A DNA stretch of 64,000 bases from Hydractinia symbiolongicarpus (GCF_029227915.1 NC_079883.1:9982001-10046000); one strand, 5' to 3'; positions 38,040 to 53,549 are shown, counted from the stretch's first letter. Notes: a model not told the origin generated them from the sequence alone. Translations and numbers: made by a program.

Positions 38040-38225
38040 TGGGCCGCCATCGGTAATAGTGCAACACCAAGGCAACCCGTGGTCACGGCGTGAATGAATC
38101 CACCTCCATGACCCAAGGCCAAAAATCAGATTAATATACTGACCATTCAGAGAATGGCCTACCAGATATTAAACTGATAAGAACAGATACTACACTTGAT
38201 CTTAGCCATTAGGCCGAGAAGCGAT
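38040..38225 (-). ncRNA. U2: U2 snRNA, unit R1
   Basis: Same as L1, reverse orientation. Confidence 0.95.
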
Positions 38226-38547
38226 AAAGAACAAGCGTTGCCATGATAGGCATCGTCCACACACCGTAACTGCTTGTGGAGCATGTCACGTTACTGTAAA
38301 GCTTACAACTGTCACCGCGTACGGATGGACGGCGACATAGTAAAAATCACGGCTGTTGATTTAGCCGTAGGATGGAGAGCGACTGTAGCGAGTGGATGGT
38401 AACTTACATGAATGCTAACAAAGGCGACGATACTAAGTGCGTGATATTACTTTCCAATATGACTGCGTACATTCCGTTTATCAACGCATTACGCCAGAAC
38501 GTGCGCGCGCGTTACACAGTAGACCATGCAGCCGAAATGCGACAGTG

Positions 38548-38620
38548 CGACCCTGCCAGGAGTCGAACCTGGAATCCCCTGATTCGTAGTCAGATGCCTT
38601 ATCCATTGGGCCACAGGGCG
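38548..38620 (-). tRNA. tRNA-Arg(ACG): tRNA-Arg (ACG), unit R1 (first-base variant)
   Basis: The first base is C instead of G (+ strand G at 38620), while the partner C72 is unchanged. The terminal acceptor pair is therefore C-C. This could disturb RNase P cutting or charging. The rest of the cloverleaf and both promoter boxes are intact. Confidence 0.9.
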
Positions 38621-39199
38621 ATGCTTATGACTTCGCCCCATCGTTATTTTGGCTTGCGCATTCGTTTTACTTACGACAGAATTCTTCGTGTTTGTAGCCA
38701 TGAAAGAAAGGGACTTCTGTGAGTGAATTTTTTTACTGTGGTCTAATAAAAAAGTCGAAACGCAGTGCCCAATATATGAATTGCTCCTAATAGCCGGAAA
38801 CAGGCCGTGTCGATGATGTAGGCCGACATACGCAACGCAAACCAAAGAACGCTTTATGAAAATCCTAACACGGGCGCGGAAGAAGCCCAAATTAACAGAG
38901 TAGATGTAATGCTGAAGACCTCAAACTCCAGCAGCTTCTCTTTCAGACTATTGCGTCGTGCTACAAATAAAAATTAACATGCTTTCGCATAGTCGCGGCT
39001 CCCAAAACGGACATTATACGATGTACAGAAACACACATTTCTGTTTTCGCGCCAAATCAATTCCCGGGAGTGGTACTTTTACGTCCGCATACTTCGCACC
39101 GTCTTAAATTATATCTCATTTACACGGTAATGTTTAGTATACTTCTACTGTGATAACAAGCATCGTTTATCGTTGGATTGTTGTAAGAAAACATTAAAA

Positions 39200-39750
39200 A
39201 TGAGTGAAGCAGCTTCTCCAAAGAAAATCGCACCCAAGAAGAAACCTGCTGCAAAGAAGACAGCTGATCACCCTAAATATGTGGACATGATCAAGGCTGC
39301 TATCGCTACCCTAAAGGAACGCGGTGGTTCATCTCGCCAAGCTATTACAAAATATATTCATGCAAATTACAAAGTTGCTGAAAACTCAGATCATCATCAG
39401 AAAATGGCTCTTAAACGAGGAGTAACATCAGGCGATTTGATTCAAACTAAAGGCACTGGTGCTTCTGGATCATTCAAGCTAGGTCAGGTAAAAAAAGAAA
39501 AACCTAAGAAAAAGGCCGCAGCAAAAAAGCCAACGGCAAAGAAGCCTACTGCAAAGAAAAGTACACCAAAAAGAAGCCAGCAAAGAAGAGCACGCCAAAG
39601 AAAGCAGCAAAGAAGCCTGCCACAAAGAAAGCCTCGGCTAAGAAACCAGCAGCTAAGAAACCCACAAAGAAGCCTGTTGCTAAAAAACCTGCAGCAAAGA
39701 AGGTCAAAAAGACTCCCAAAAAGGCAGCAAAGAAGACCGCAAAAAAATAA
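39200..39750 (+). pseudogene. H1: Linker histone H1, frameshifted, unit R1
   Basis: 551 bp against 552 in intact copies. The A run at 39568-39572 has five A instead of six. The frame shifts at codon 123, inside the C-terminal tail, after an intact globular domain. The shifted tail is Arg/Gln/Ser-rich and still basic and ends at a stop at 39796, within the stem-loop (39783-39798). A second change, T to A at 39399, turns Leu67 into Gln in the globular domain. A deletion in a homopolymer may be a sequencing error, so pseudogene status is tentative. Confidence 0.75.
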
Positions 39751-40111
39751 TTTGTGTGTATCTGGCTATTACATTAACAAACGGCTATTTTTATAGCCAC
39801 ACATTTACAAAAAAACATTATCTTGGTACAAAGTTAAACTTGTTTAAGTCACTTAAACAGTTAAAAAAGAGTAATTTTAAGATTAGATTCCCTAAGTTTA
39901 AGTATTTTCGTTTTTAAATTTCTTATTTTCTTGCTTTTACTTTTCTTGCCCTTCATATTTTTAACATTGTCAAACTTTATGTAGCATAAAATTTTTATGT
40001 AGCATAAAATTTAAACAGAAAGCAGAACAAAGTTTGATATAAAAAGCTAGCCGTAATATTTTTTATGGATGTGTGGCTATAAAAATAGCCGTTTTTTGTT
40101 TGGTAAGATGC

Positions 40112-40525
<414 letters not shown>

Positions 40526-41003
40526 TTAAGAAGTCGATGTAGTACGGATACACAAGACGGTCTAAAATGCACTATCGCGCCAAAGTTTTATTTCTCATAT
40601 TGATTGACAGCTAAGGTTCAAAACAAACCATTTGATTGGTGCTAAGAAAGTAATTTCTGATTGGCTGCATAATGACATTACGCTCATTACTTTAACATTT
40701 TTATAAAATCTGTGTTTTTTGGCTACGGGAAAACGGCTGTATCTTCTGATACACAAAAGCTTTTGACTTTTTTTTTTTTTAGTAAGTAGCAGAAGGTTTG
40801 GCGAATTCCAACGATGCCAAATTTATTGCCTTACTGAAACATTAAGACCACGAATTTTTAAAAAAACTACAGTTTTACTTAAAAAAATGTACAAAATGTT
40901 CGGAACATTTTGTAATGACGCAACTCTATTGGTTAATTAGGGTGTTTCCACGAGCAGTAGGTAATTTTATGGCCTCTTTTTAAAGCTGTCTGAATTCTGT
41001 TAA

Positions 41004-41360
<357 letters not shown>

Positions 41361-41822
41361 GCGTTGTCATTGCTCAACAAAAACGGCTATTTTTATAGCC
41401 ACAAATCTTTTAAAACATTACTTTGTGCACGCTTCCAAATTACACAATGTGTAAAGTCTTGTCACAGTTACATTTATTGCTATACGATACTATGTCATAT
41501 ATGACACAAAAAAAATTTAGAAATACTTTGTAGGGTTAATTTGCCTGGGAGTGTTTCCGTGAAAAGCTGGGTTAAGTTAAATGTAAGCAATAACATGGAT
41601 CAATGTACTTGTCTTTTCTGCAAGTACAGCTAATAATACGTATGAAAAGTGAAGCTAATCCACACACACACATGGGGAAGTATTTTAAATGTAGGCTAGT
41701 GTTCTTAAGCACATTATTTAGAAGTTTTATTAACTTCGGTTAACTTGTAGTGACGCCAAGTAAATGTTTTTTTAAAGATGTGTGGTCTTAAAAAAGACCG
41801 TTTGTGTTTGGTAGACGTTGGT

Positions 41823-42227
41823 TTACTTGCTGCTTGTGTATTTTGTGACGGCTTTTGTTCCTTCACTGACTGCGTGTTTTGCAAGTTCTCCAGGCAAGAG
41901 AAGACGTACTGCGGTTTGAATTTCACGAGAAGAGATGGTCGACTTTTTGTTTTGAAGAGCCAAACGCGAAGCTTCGGAAGCAATGCGCTCAAAGATGTCG
42001 TTGACAAATGAGTTCATGATGCTCATAGCTTTGCTTGAAACTCCGACATCTGGGTGAACTTGTTTCAAAACATTGTAGATGTAAATAGCATAACTTTCCT
42101 TTCTCTTTCTCTTGCGTTTCTTTTCACCAGTTCCACCAATCTTTCCTCCTTTTTTGCCGGCTCTTTTTTCACCTTTCTTGGCTACTTTAGGTGCCTGTTT
42201 TCCTCCTTTAGCTGCTGCGTCAGACAT
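41823..42227 (-). CDS. H2B: Histone H2B, unit R2
   Basis: 134 aa, same protein as L1. Stem-loop at 41784-41799. Confidence 0.97.
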   Translation of the reverse strand: MSDAAAKGGKQAPKVAKKGEKRAGKKGGKIGGTGEKKRKRKRKESYAIYIYNVLKQVHPDVGVSSKAMSIMNSFVNDIFERIASEASRLALQNKKSTISSREIQTAVRLLLPGELAKHAVSEGTKAVTKYTSSK

Positions 42228-42511
42228 GGTTAAAAATTTTTGCTACTTAACTTGTAAATAAGCATTAAACTGCAAGTCAAAACTTTTTGTTTATAAGTAA
42301 AAAAATCGGATCGAATTCGATCCGAAAACGCCGATACGCAATTTAATTGGTTAAAAAAAAAATCTTTTGTTTAATACTTAATTATGATTGGTTAAAAAAA
42401 CATGATTTCGATCCTATTTTTATGATGAAAAAACGAGTAAAGTTTATTTCGTTAACACTTACGTTAAATATTCGTACGTTTTTGTATTAACTTACAAATC
42501 AAATCGCAGTT

Positions 42512-42892
42512 ATGTCTGGACGTGGAAAAGGTGGAAAAGCTAAGGCTAAAGCCAAGACAAGATCCTCAAGAGCTGGACTTCAATTTCCAGTCGGTAGAGT
42601 GCATAGATTCCTTCGTAGAGGGCACTATGCTAACCGAATTGGATCTGGAGCACCAGTTTACTTAGCAGCCGTCTTGGAATATTTATCTGCTGAGATATTG
42701 GAGTTGGCTGGTAACGCAGCAAGAGACAACAAAAAAGCTAGGATTATTCCAAGACATTTACAATTGGCTGTTCGTAATGATGAAGAATTAAACAAACTTT
42801 TGAGCGGTGTAACCATTGCAGCTGGTGGTGTTTTGCCAAACATTCAAGCTGTCTTACTCCCAAAGAAGAACGACAAAGGACAGAAGAAGTAA
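42512..42892 (+). CDS. H2A: Histone H2A, unit R2
   Basis: 126 aa, same protein as L1. Stem-loop at 42915-42930. Confidence 0.97.
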   Translation: MSGRGKGGKAKAKAKTRSSRAGLQFPVGRVHRFLRRGHYANRIGSGAPVYLAAVLEYLSAEILELAGNAARDNKKARIIPRHLQLAVRNDEELNKLLSGVTIAAGGVLPNIQAVLLPKKNDKGQKK

Positions 42893-43089
42893 ACCGCTAC
42901 ACTCAGAAAACAACGGCTATTTTTATAGCCACACATCTTTAAAAAAACATTGTTTTTTTCACAAAACTATAACCTTAAAGTCTAATAGATAATCCATGCA
43001 TACGCCTTGTCCTAAGTAACTCAAAGAAATTAAATAAAAAAATTTGATCACAACGTCAAAATAAATTGCACGTATTTGCCCCTACTAAT

Positions 43090-43209
43090 GTCTACGGCCA
43101 TACCACGATGAACACACCCGTTCTCGTCTGATCACGGAAGTTAAGCATCGTCGGGCCGGGATAGTACTTGGATGGGGGACCGCCTGGGAACTCCCGGTGT
43201 CGTAGGCTT
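43090..43209 (+). rRNA. 5S rRNA: 5S rRNA, unit R2
   Basis: Same gene sequence as L1; followed by the type B 22-bp insertion. Confidence 0.97.
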
Positions 43210-43558
43210 TTCATTTTCATTTGTTGCCTTTTCATTTCAATGGTGCTGTGATATATTTCTTGTTATAACAATTAAGGAACGTGGCGGTTGTTGAAAGTGT
43301 TTCCTATGACATTTTCCTACGACATTTTCAGGTGATAGTACGAGAAAAAAGAGCTTTCAAATGCATACAAACTCGATCTATTGCCGATCATCCAATAACC
43401 CTGACGGAATGGCAAATAAAATAAAATTCCGCCGCCTTCCGAGGACTTATATCGCAATCACGTTTCGTAACAGCCAAGCGAGGTTTTACCTTAGCGTTTA
43501 AGTCACCACCGACATTTGGCCGCGCAACTTTTCTAAGCTCATTCATTTTGACTTAAGG

Positions 43559-43723
43559 AGGGGGCGAGCGCGGACGCAGGCCCCCACTACCAGAAATTGT
43601 ACGGTCGAGTTACTGACGTTTGCAGTAATCGCAGAGGTCAGCCCAAGCGTAGTGCAATGCAAGAGCCTCACTCTGGAAGAAAACCCTCATTGATCAGTCT
43701 TTACTTCCCCGTCAGGTAAGTAT
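43559..43723 (-). ncRNA. U1: U1 snRNA, unit R2
   Basis: Same as L1, reverse orientation. Confidence 0.95.
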
Positions 43724-43914
43724 GAGTTGGAACTGCACCGTAGCATGAGGGTACCCTTCAAAGTTTGTTAATGCTTGTGGCTTGAGTGTGTTATAAACTG
43801 CCGTGTCGCGGGGCATAGGCTGTATTCTCCCCCAGTGTACGCGTTTTGTTCCCGCCGTAGACTATGCAGAGTGCCGTCGGAAAGAGGACTGCTATTATTC
43901 TTTTATTGCTTATG

Positions 43915-44100
43915 TGGGCCGCCATCGGTAATAGTGCAACACCAAGGCAACCCGTGGTCACGGCGTGAATGAATCCACCTCCATGACCCAAGGCCAAAAA
44001 TCAGATTAATATACTGACCATTCAGAGAATGGCCTACCAGATATTAAACTGATAAGAACAGATACTACACTTGATCTTAGCCATTAGGCCGAGAAGCGAT
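43915..44100 (-). ncRNA. U2: U2 snRNA, unit R2
   Basis: Same as L1, reverse orientation. Confidence 0.95.
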
Positions 44101-44422
44101 AAAGAACAAGCGTTGCCATGATAGGCATCGTCCACACACCGTAACTGCTTGTGGAGCATGTCACGTTACTGTAAAGCTTACAACTGTCACCGCGTACGGA
44201 TGGACGGCGACATAGTAAAAATCACGGCTGTTGATTTAGCCGTAGGATGGAGAGCGACTGTAGCGAGTGGATGGTAACTTACATGAATGCTAACAAAGGC
44301 GACGATACTAAGTGCGTGATATTACTTTCCAATATGACTGCGTACATTCCGTTTATCAACGCATTACGCCAGAACGTGCGCGCGCGTTACACAGTAGACC
44401 ATGCAGCCGAAATGCGACAGTG

Positions 44423-44495
44423 CGACCCTGCCAGGAGTCGAACCTGGAATCCCCTGATTCGTAGTCAGATGCCTTATCCATTGGGCCACAGGGCG
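44423..44495 (-). tRNA. tRNA-Arg(ACG): tRNA-Arg (ACG), unit R2 (first-base variant)
   Basis: Same first-base G to C change as R1 (+ strand G at 44495), so it is shared by both type B units and not a one-off error. Confidence 0.91.
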
Positions 44496-45074
44496 ATGCT
44501 TATGACTTCGCCCCATCGTTATTTTGGCTTGCGCATTCGTTTTACTTACGACAGAATTCTTCGTGTTTGTAGCCATGAAAGAAAGGGACTTCTGTGAGTG
44601 AATTTTTTTACTGTGGTCTAATAAAAAAGTCGAAACGCAGTGCCCAATATATGAATTGCTCCTAATAGCCGGAAACAGGCCGTGTCGATGATGTAGGCCG
44701 ACATACGCAACGCAAACCAAAGAACGCTTTATGAAAATCCTAACACGGGCGCGGAAGAAGCCCAAATTAACAGAGTAGATGTAATGCTGAAGACCTCAAA
44801 CTCCAGCAGCTTCTCTTTCAGACTATTGCGTCGTGCTACAAATAAAAATTAACATGCTTTCGCATAGTCGCGGCTCCCAAAACGGACATTATACGATGTA
44901 CAGAAACACACATTTCTGTTTTCGCGCCAAATCAATTCCCGGGAGTGGTACTTTTACGTCCGCATACTTCGCACCGTCTTAAATTATATCTCATTTACAC
45001 GGTAATGTTTAGTATACTTCTACTGTGATAACAAGCATCGTTTATCGTTGGATTGTTGTAAGAAAACATTAAAA

Positions 45075-45626
45075 ATGAGTGAAGCAGCTTCTCCAAAGAA
45101 AATCGCACCCAAGAAGAAACCTGCTGCAAAGAAGACAGCTGATCACCCTAAATATGTGGACATGATCAAGGCTGCTATCGCTACCCTAAAGGAACGCGGT
45201 GGTTCATCTCGCCAAGCTATTACAAAATATATTCATGCAAATTACAAAGTTGCTGAAAACTCAGATCATCATCTGAAAATGGCTCTTAAACGAGGAGTAA
45301 CATCAGGCGATTTGATTCAAACTAAAGGCACTGGTGCTTCTGGATCATTCAAGCTAGGTCAGGTAAAAAAAGAAAAACCTAAGAAAAAGGCCGCAGCAAA
45401 AAAGCCAACGGCAAAGAAGCCTACTGCAAAGAAAAGTACACCAAAAAAGAAGCCAGCAAAGAAGAGCACGCCAAAGAAAGCAGCAAAGAAGCCTGCCACA
45501 AAGAAAGCCTCGGCTAAGAAACCAGCAGCTAAGAAACCCACAAAGAAGCCTGTTGCTAAAAAACCTGCAGCAAAGAAGGTCAAAAAGACTCCCAAAAAGG
45601 CAGCAAAGAAGACCGCAAAAAAATAA
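45075..45626 (+). CDS. H1: Linker histone H1, unit R2
   Basis: 183 aa, intact and same protein as L1, with Leu67 and the full A6 run. Upstream and downstream spacers carry type B SNPs. Stem-loop at 45659-45674. Confidence 0.96.
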   Translation: MSEAASPKKIAPKKKPAAKKTADHPKYVDMIKAAIATLKERGGSSRQAITKYIHANYKVAENSDHHLKMALKRGVTSGDLIQTKGTGASGSFKLGQVKKEKPKKKAAAKKPTAKKPTAKKSTPKKKPAKKSTPKKAAKKPATKKASAKKPAAKKPTKKPVAKKPAAKKVKKTPKKAAKKTAKK

Positions 45627-45987
45627 TTTGTGTGTATCTGGCTATTACATTAACAAACGGCTATTTTTATAGCCACACATTTACAAAAAAACATTATCTT
45701 GGTACAAAGTTAAACTTGTTTAAGTCACTTAAACAGTTAAAAAAGAGTAATTTTAAGATTAGATTCCCTAAGTTTAAGTATTTTCGTTTTTAAATTTCTT
45801 ATTTTCTTGCTTTTACTTTTCTTGCCCTTCATATTTTTAACATTGTCAAACTTTATGTAGCATAAAATTTTTATGTAGCATAAAATTTAAACAGAAAGCA
45901 GAACAAAGTTTGATATAAAAAGCTAGCCGTAATATTTTTTATGGATGTGTGGCTATAAAAATAGCCGTTTTTTGTTTGGTAAGATGC

Positions 45988-46401
<414 letters not shown>

Positions 46402-46879
46402 TTAAGAAGTCGATGTAGTACGGATACACAAGACGGTCTAAAATGCACTATCGCGCCAAAGTTTTATTTCTCATATTGATTGACAGCTAAGGTTCAAAAC
46501 AAACCATTTGATTGGTGCTAAGAAAGTAATTTCTGATTGGCTGCATAATGACATTACGCTCATTACTTTAACATTTTTATAAAATCTGTGTTTTTTGGCT
46601 ACGGGAAAACGGCTGTATCTTCTGATACACAAAAGCTTTTGACTTTTTTTTTTTTTAGTAAGTAGCAGAAGGTTTGGCGAATTCCAACGATGCCAAATTT
46701 ATTGCCTTACTGAAACATTAAGACCACGAATTTTTAAAAAAACTACAGTTTTACTTAAAAAAATGTACAAAATGTTCGGAACATTTTGTAATGACGCAAC
46801 TCTATTGGTTAATTAGGGTGTTTCCACGAGCAGTAGGTAATTTTATGGCCTCTTTTTAAAGCTGTCTGAATTCTGTTAA

Positions 46880-47272
<393 letters not shown>

Positions 47273-47699
47273 TAGCCACAAATCTTTTAAAACATTACTT
47301 TGTGCACGCTTCCAAATTACACAATGTGTAAAGTCTTGTCACAGTTACATTTATTGCTATACGATACTATGTCATATATGACACAAAAAAAATTTAGAAA
47401 TACTTTGTAGGGTTAATTTGCCTGGGAGTGTTTCCGTGAAAAGCTGGGTTAAGTTAAATGTAAGCAATAACATGGATCAATGTACTTGTCTTTTCTGCAA
47501 GTACAGCTAATAATACGTATGAAAAGTGAAGCTAATCCACACACACACATGGGGAAGTATTTTAAATGTAGGCTAGTGTTCTTAAGCACATTATTTAGAA
47601 GTTTTATTAACTTCGGTTAACTTGTAGTGACGCCAAGTAAATGTTTTTTTAAAGATGTGTGGTCTTAAAAAAGACCGTTTGTGTTTGGTAGACGTTGGT

Positions 47700-48104
47700 T
47701 TACTTGCTGCTTGTGTATTTTGTGACGGCTTTTGTTCCTTCACTGACTGCGTGTTTTGCAAGTTCTCCAGGCAAGAGAAGACGTACTGCGGTTTGAATTT
47801 CACGAGAAGAGATGGTCGACTTTTTGTTTTGAAGAGCCAAACGCGAAGCTTCGGAAGCAATGCGCTCAAAGATGTCGTTGACAAATGAGTTCATGATGCT
47901 CATAGCTTTGCTTGAAACTCCGACATCTGGGTGAACTTGTTTCAAAACATTGTAGATGTAAATAGCATAACTTTCCTTTCTCTTTCTCTTGCGTTTCTTT
48001 TCACCAGTTCCACCAATCTTTCCTCCTTTTTTGCCGGCTCTTTTTTCACCTTTCTTGGCTACTTTAGGTGCCTGTTTTCCTCCTTTAGCTGCTGCGTCAG
48101 ACAT
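47700..48104 (-). CDS. H2B: Histone H2B, unit R3
   Basis: 134 aa, same protein as L1. Stem-loop at 47661-47676. Confidence 0.97.
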   Translation of the reverse strand: MSDAAAKGGKQAPKVAKKGEKRAGKKGGKIGGTGEKKRKRKRKESYAIYIYNVLKQVHPDVGVSSKAMSIMNSFVNDIFERIASEASRLALQNKKSTISSREIQTAVRLLLPGELAKHAVSEGTKAVTKYTSSK

Positions 48105-48388
48105 GGTTAAAAATTTTTGCTACTTAACTTGTAAATAAGCATTAAACTGCAAGTCAAAACTTTTTGTTTATAAGTAAAAAAATCGGATCGAATTCGATCC
48201 GAAAACGCCGATACGCAATTTAATTGGTTAAAAAAAAAATCTTTTGTTTAATACTTAATTATGATTGGTTAAAAAAACATGATTTCGATCCTATTTTTAT
48301 GATGAAAAAACGAGTAAAGTTTATTTCGTTAACACTTACGTTAAATATTCGTACGTTTTTGTATTAACTTACAAATCAAATCGCAGTT

Positions 48389-48767
48389 ATGTCTGGACGT
48401 GGAAAAGGTGGAAAAGCTAAGGCTAAAGCCAAGACAAGATCCTCAAGAGCTGGACTTCAATTTCCAGTCGGTAGAGTGCATAGATTCCTTCGTAGAGGGC
48501 ACTATGCTAACCGAATTGGATCTGGAGCACCAGTTTACTTAGCAGCCGTCTTGGAATATTTATCTGCTGAGATATTGGAGTTGGCTGGTAACGCAGCAAG
48601 ACAACAAAAAAGCTAGGATTATTCCAAGACATTTACAATTGGCTGTTCGTAATGATGAAGAATTAAACAAACTTTTGAGCGGTGTAACCATTGCAGCTGG
48701 TGGTGTTTTGCCAAACATTCAAGCTGTCTTACTCCCAAAGAAGAACGACAAAGGACAGAAGAAGTAA
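48389..48767 (+). pseudogene. H2A: Histone H2A, frameshifted, unit R3
   Basis: 379 bp against 381. Two bases (GA) are missing from the AGAGA at about 48598-48602. Translation would follow H2A to Arg71, then QQKS and stop at 48616, a 75-aa product lacking half of the histone fold, the acidic NDEE part and the docking domain. The stem-loop at 48790-48805 is intact. Confidence 0.88.
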
Positions 48768-48964
48768 ACCGCTACACTCAGAAAACAACGGCTATTTTTA
48801 TAGCCACACATCTTTAAAAAAACATTGTTTTTTTCACAAAACTATAACCTTAAAGTCTAATAGATAATCCATGCATACGCCTTGTCCTAAGTAACTCAAA
48901 GAAATTAAATAAAAAAATTTGATCACAACGTCAAAATAAATTGCACGTATTTGCACCTACTAAT

Positions 48965-49084
48965 GTCTACGGCCATACCACGATGAACACACCCGTTCTC
49001 GTCTGATCACGGAAGTTAAGCATCGTCGGGCCGGGATAGTACTTGGATGGGGGACCGCCTGGGAACTCCCGGTGTCGTAGGCTT
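48965..49084 (+). rRNA. 5S rRNA: 5S rRNA, unit R3
   Basis: Same as L1; flanks are type A from here onwards. Confidence 0.97.
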
Positions 49085-49411
49085 TTCATTTTCATTTGCT
49101 GTGATATATTTCTTGTTATAACAATTAAGGAACGTGGCGGTTGTTGAAAGTGTTTCCTATGACATTTTCCTACGACATTTTCAGGTGATAGTACGAGAAA
49201 AAAGAGCTTTCAAATGCATACAAACTCGATCTATTGCCGATCATCCAATAACCCTGACGGAATGGCAAATAAAATAAAATTCCGCCGCCTTCCGAGGACT
49301 TATATCGCAATCACGTTTCGTAACAGCCAAGCGAGGTTTTACCTTAGCGTTTAAGTCACCACCGACATTTGGCCGCGCAACTTTTCTAAGCTCATTCATT
49401 TTGACTTAAGG

Positions 49412-49576
49412 AGGGGGCGAGCGCGGACGCAGGCCCCCACTACCAGAAATTGTACGGTCGAGTTACTGACGTTTGCAGTAATCGCAGAGGTCAGCCCAAG
49501 CGTAGTGCAATGCAAGAGCCTCACTCTGGAAGAAAACCCTCATTGATCAGTCTTTACTTCCCCGTCAGGTAAGTAT
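49412..49576 (-). ncRNA. U1: U1 snRNA, unit R3
   Basis: Same as L1, reverse orientation. Confidence 0.95.
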
Positions 49577-49767
49577 GAGTTGGAACTGCACCGTAGCATG
49601 AGGGTACCCTTCAAAGTTTGTTAATGCTTGTGGCTTGAGTGTGTTATAAACTGCCGTGTCGCGGGGCATAGGCTGTATTCTCCCCCAGTGTACGCGTTTT
49701 GTTCCCGCCGTAGACTATGCAGAGTGCCGTCGGAAAGAGGACTGCTATTATTCTTTTATTGCTTATG

Positions 49768-49953
49768 TGGGCCGCCATCGGTAATAGTGCAACACCAAGG
49801 CAACCCGTGGTCACGGCGTGAATGAATCCACCTCCATGACCCAAGGCCAAAAATCAGATTAATATACTGACCATTCAGAGAATGGCCTACCAGATATTAA
49901 ACTGATAAGAACAGATACTACACTTGATCTTAGCCATTAGGCCGAGAAGCGAT
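49768..49953 (-). ncRNA. U2: U2 snRNA, unit R3
   Basis: Same as L1, reverse orientation. Confidence 0.95.
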
Positions 49954-50275
49954 AAAGAACAAGCGTTGCCATGATAGGCATCGTCCACACACCGTAACTG
50001 CTTGTGGAGCATGTCACGTTACTGTAAAGCTTACAACTGTCACCGCGTACGGATGGACGGCGACATAGTAAAAATCACGGCTGTTGATTTAGCCGTAGGA
50101 TGGAGAGCGACTGTAGCGAGTGGATGGTAACTTACATGAATGCTAACAAAGGCGACGATACTAAGTGCGTGATATTACTTTCCAATATGTCTGCGTACAT
50201 TCCGTTTATCAACGCATTACGCCAGAACGTGCGCGCGCGTTACACAGTAGACCATGCAGCCGAAATGCGACAGTG

Positions 50276-50348
50276 CGACCCTGCCAGGAGTCGAACCTGG
50301 AATCCCCTGATTCGTAGTCAGATGCCTTATCCATTGGGCCACAGGGCC
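50276..50348 (-). tRNA. tRNA-Arg(ACG): tRNA-Arg (ACG), unit R3
   Basis: Normal G1, as in the left block. Confidence 0.95.
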
Positions 50349-50927
50349 ATGCTTATGACTTCGCCCCATCGTCATTTTGGCTTGCGCATTCGTTTTACTT
50401 ACGACAGAATTCTTCGTGTTTGTAGCCATGAAAGAAAGGGACTTCTGTGAGTGAATTTTTTTACTGTGGTCTAATAAAAAAGTCGAAACGCAGTGCCCAA
50501 TATATGAATTGCTCCTAATAGCCGGAAACAGGCCGTGTCGATGATGTAGGCCGACATACGCAACGCAAACCAAAGAACGCTTTATGAAAATCCTAACACG
50601 AGCGCGGAAGAAGCCCAAATTAACAGACTAGATGTAATGCTGAAGACCTCAAACTCCAGCAGCTTCTCTTGCAGACTATTGCGTCGTACTACAAATAAAA
50701 ATTAACATGCTTTCGCATAGTCGCGGCACCCAAAACGGACATTATACGATGTACAGAAACACACATTTCTGTTTTCGCGCCAAATCAATTCCCGGGAGTG
50801 GTACTTTTACGTCCGCATACTTCGCACCGTCTTAAATTATATCTCATTTACACGGTAATGTTTAGTATACTTCTACTGTGATAACAAGCATCGTTTATCG
50901 TTGGATTGTTGTAAGAAAACATTAAAA

Positions 50928-51479
50928 ATGAGTGAAGCAGCTTCTCCAAAGAAAATCGCACCCAAGAAGAAACCTGCTGCAAAGAAGACAGCTGATCACC
51001 CTAAATATGTGGACATGATCAAGGCTGCTATCGCTACCCTAAAGGAACGCGGTGGTTCATCTCGCCAAGCTATTACAAAATATATTCATGCAAATTACAA
51101 AGTTGCTGAAAACTCAGATCATCATCTGAAAATGGCTCTTAAACGAGGAGTAACATCAGGCGATTTGATTCAAACTAAAGGCACTGGTGCTTCTGGATCA
51201 TTCAAGCTAGGTCAGGTAAAAAAAGAAAAACCTAAGAAAAAGGCCGCAGCAAAAAAGCCAACGGCAAAGAAGCCTACTGCAAAGAAAAGTACACCAAAAA
51301 AGAAGCCAGCAAAGAAGAGCACGCCAAAGAAAGCAGCAAAGAAGCCTGCCACAAAGAAAGCCTCGGCTAAGAAACCAGCAGCTAAGAAACCCACAAAGAA
51401 GCCTGTTGCTAAAAAACCTGCAGCAAAGAAGGTCAAAAAGACTCCCAAAAAGGCAGCAAAGAAGACCGCAAAAAAATAA
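50928..51479 (+). CDS. H1: Linker histone H1, unit R3
   Basis: 183 aa, same protein as L1. Stem-loop at 51512-51527. Confidence 0.96.
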   Translation: MSEAASPKKIAPKKKPAAKKTADHPKYVDMIKAAIATLKERGGSSRQAITKYIHANYKVAENSDHHLKMALKRGVTSGDLIQTKGTGASGSFKLGQVKKEKPKKKAAAKKPTAKKPTAKKSTPKKKPAKKSTPKKAAKKPATKKASAKKPAAKKPTKKPVAKKPAAKKVKKTPKKAAKKTAKK

Positions 51480-51840
51480 TTTGTGTGTATCTGGCTATTA
51501 CATTAACAAACGGCTATTTTTATAGCCACACATTTACAAAAAAACATTATCTTGGTACAAAGTTAAACTTGTTTAAGTCACTTAAACAGTTAAAAAAGAG
51601 TAAATTTAAGATTAGATTCCCTAAGTTTAAGTATTTTCGTTTTTAAATTTCTTATTTTCTTGCTTTTACTTTTCTTGCCCTTCATATTTTTAACATTGTC
51701 AAACTTTATGTAGCATAAAATTTTTATGTAGCATAAAATTTAAACAGAAAGCAGGACAAAGTTTGATATAAAAAGCTAGCCGTAATATTTTTTATGGATG
51801 TGTGGCTATAAAAATAGCCGTTTTTTGTTTGGTAAGATGC

Positions 51841-52254
<414 letters not shown>

Positions 52255-52732
52255 TTAAGAAGTCGATGTAGTACGGATACACAAGACGGTCTAAAATGCA
52301 CTATCGCGCCAAAGTTTTATTTCTCATATTGATTGACAGCTAAGGTTCAAAACAAACCATTTGATTGGTGCTAAGAAAGTAATTTCTGATTGGCTGCATA
52401 ATGACATTACGCTCATTACTTTAACATTTTTATAAAATCTGTGTTTTTTGGCTACGGGAAAACGGCTGTATCTTCTGATACACAAAAGCTTTTGACTTTT
52501 TTTTTTTTTAGTAAGTAGCAGAAGGTTTGGCGAATTCCAACGATGCCAAATTTATTGCCTTACTGAAACATTAAGACCACGAATTTTTAAAAAAACTACA
52601 GTTTTACTTAAAAAAATGTACAAAATGTTCGGAACATTTTGTAATGACGCAACTCTATTGGTTAATTAGGGTGTTTCCACGAGCAGTAGGTAATTTTATG
52701 GCCTCTTTTTAAAGCTGTCTGAATTCTGTTAA

Positions 52733-53089
<357 letters not shown>

Positions 53090-53549
53090 GCGTTGTCATT
53101 GCTCAACAAAAACGGCTATTTTTATAGCCACAAATCTTTTAAAACATTACTTTGTGCACGCTTCCAAATTACACAATGTGTAAAGTCTTGTCACAGTTAC
53201 ATTTATTGCTATACGATACTATGTCATATATGACACAAAAAAAATTTAGAAATACTTTGTAGGGTTAATTTGCCTGGGAGTGTTTCCGTGAAAAGCTGGG
53301 TTAAGTTAAATGTAAGCAATAACATGGATCAATGTACTTGTCTTTTCTGCAAGTACAGCTAATAATACGTATGAAAAGTGAAGCTAATCCACACACACAT
53401 GGGGAAGTATTTTAAATGTAGGCTAGTGTTCTTAAGCACATTATTTAGAAGTTTTATTAACTTCGGTTAACTTGTAGTGACGCCAAGTAAATGTTTTTTT
53501 AAAGATGTGTGGTCTTAAAAAAGACCGTTTGTGTTTGGTAGACGTTGGT

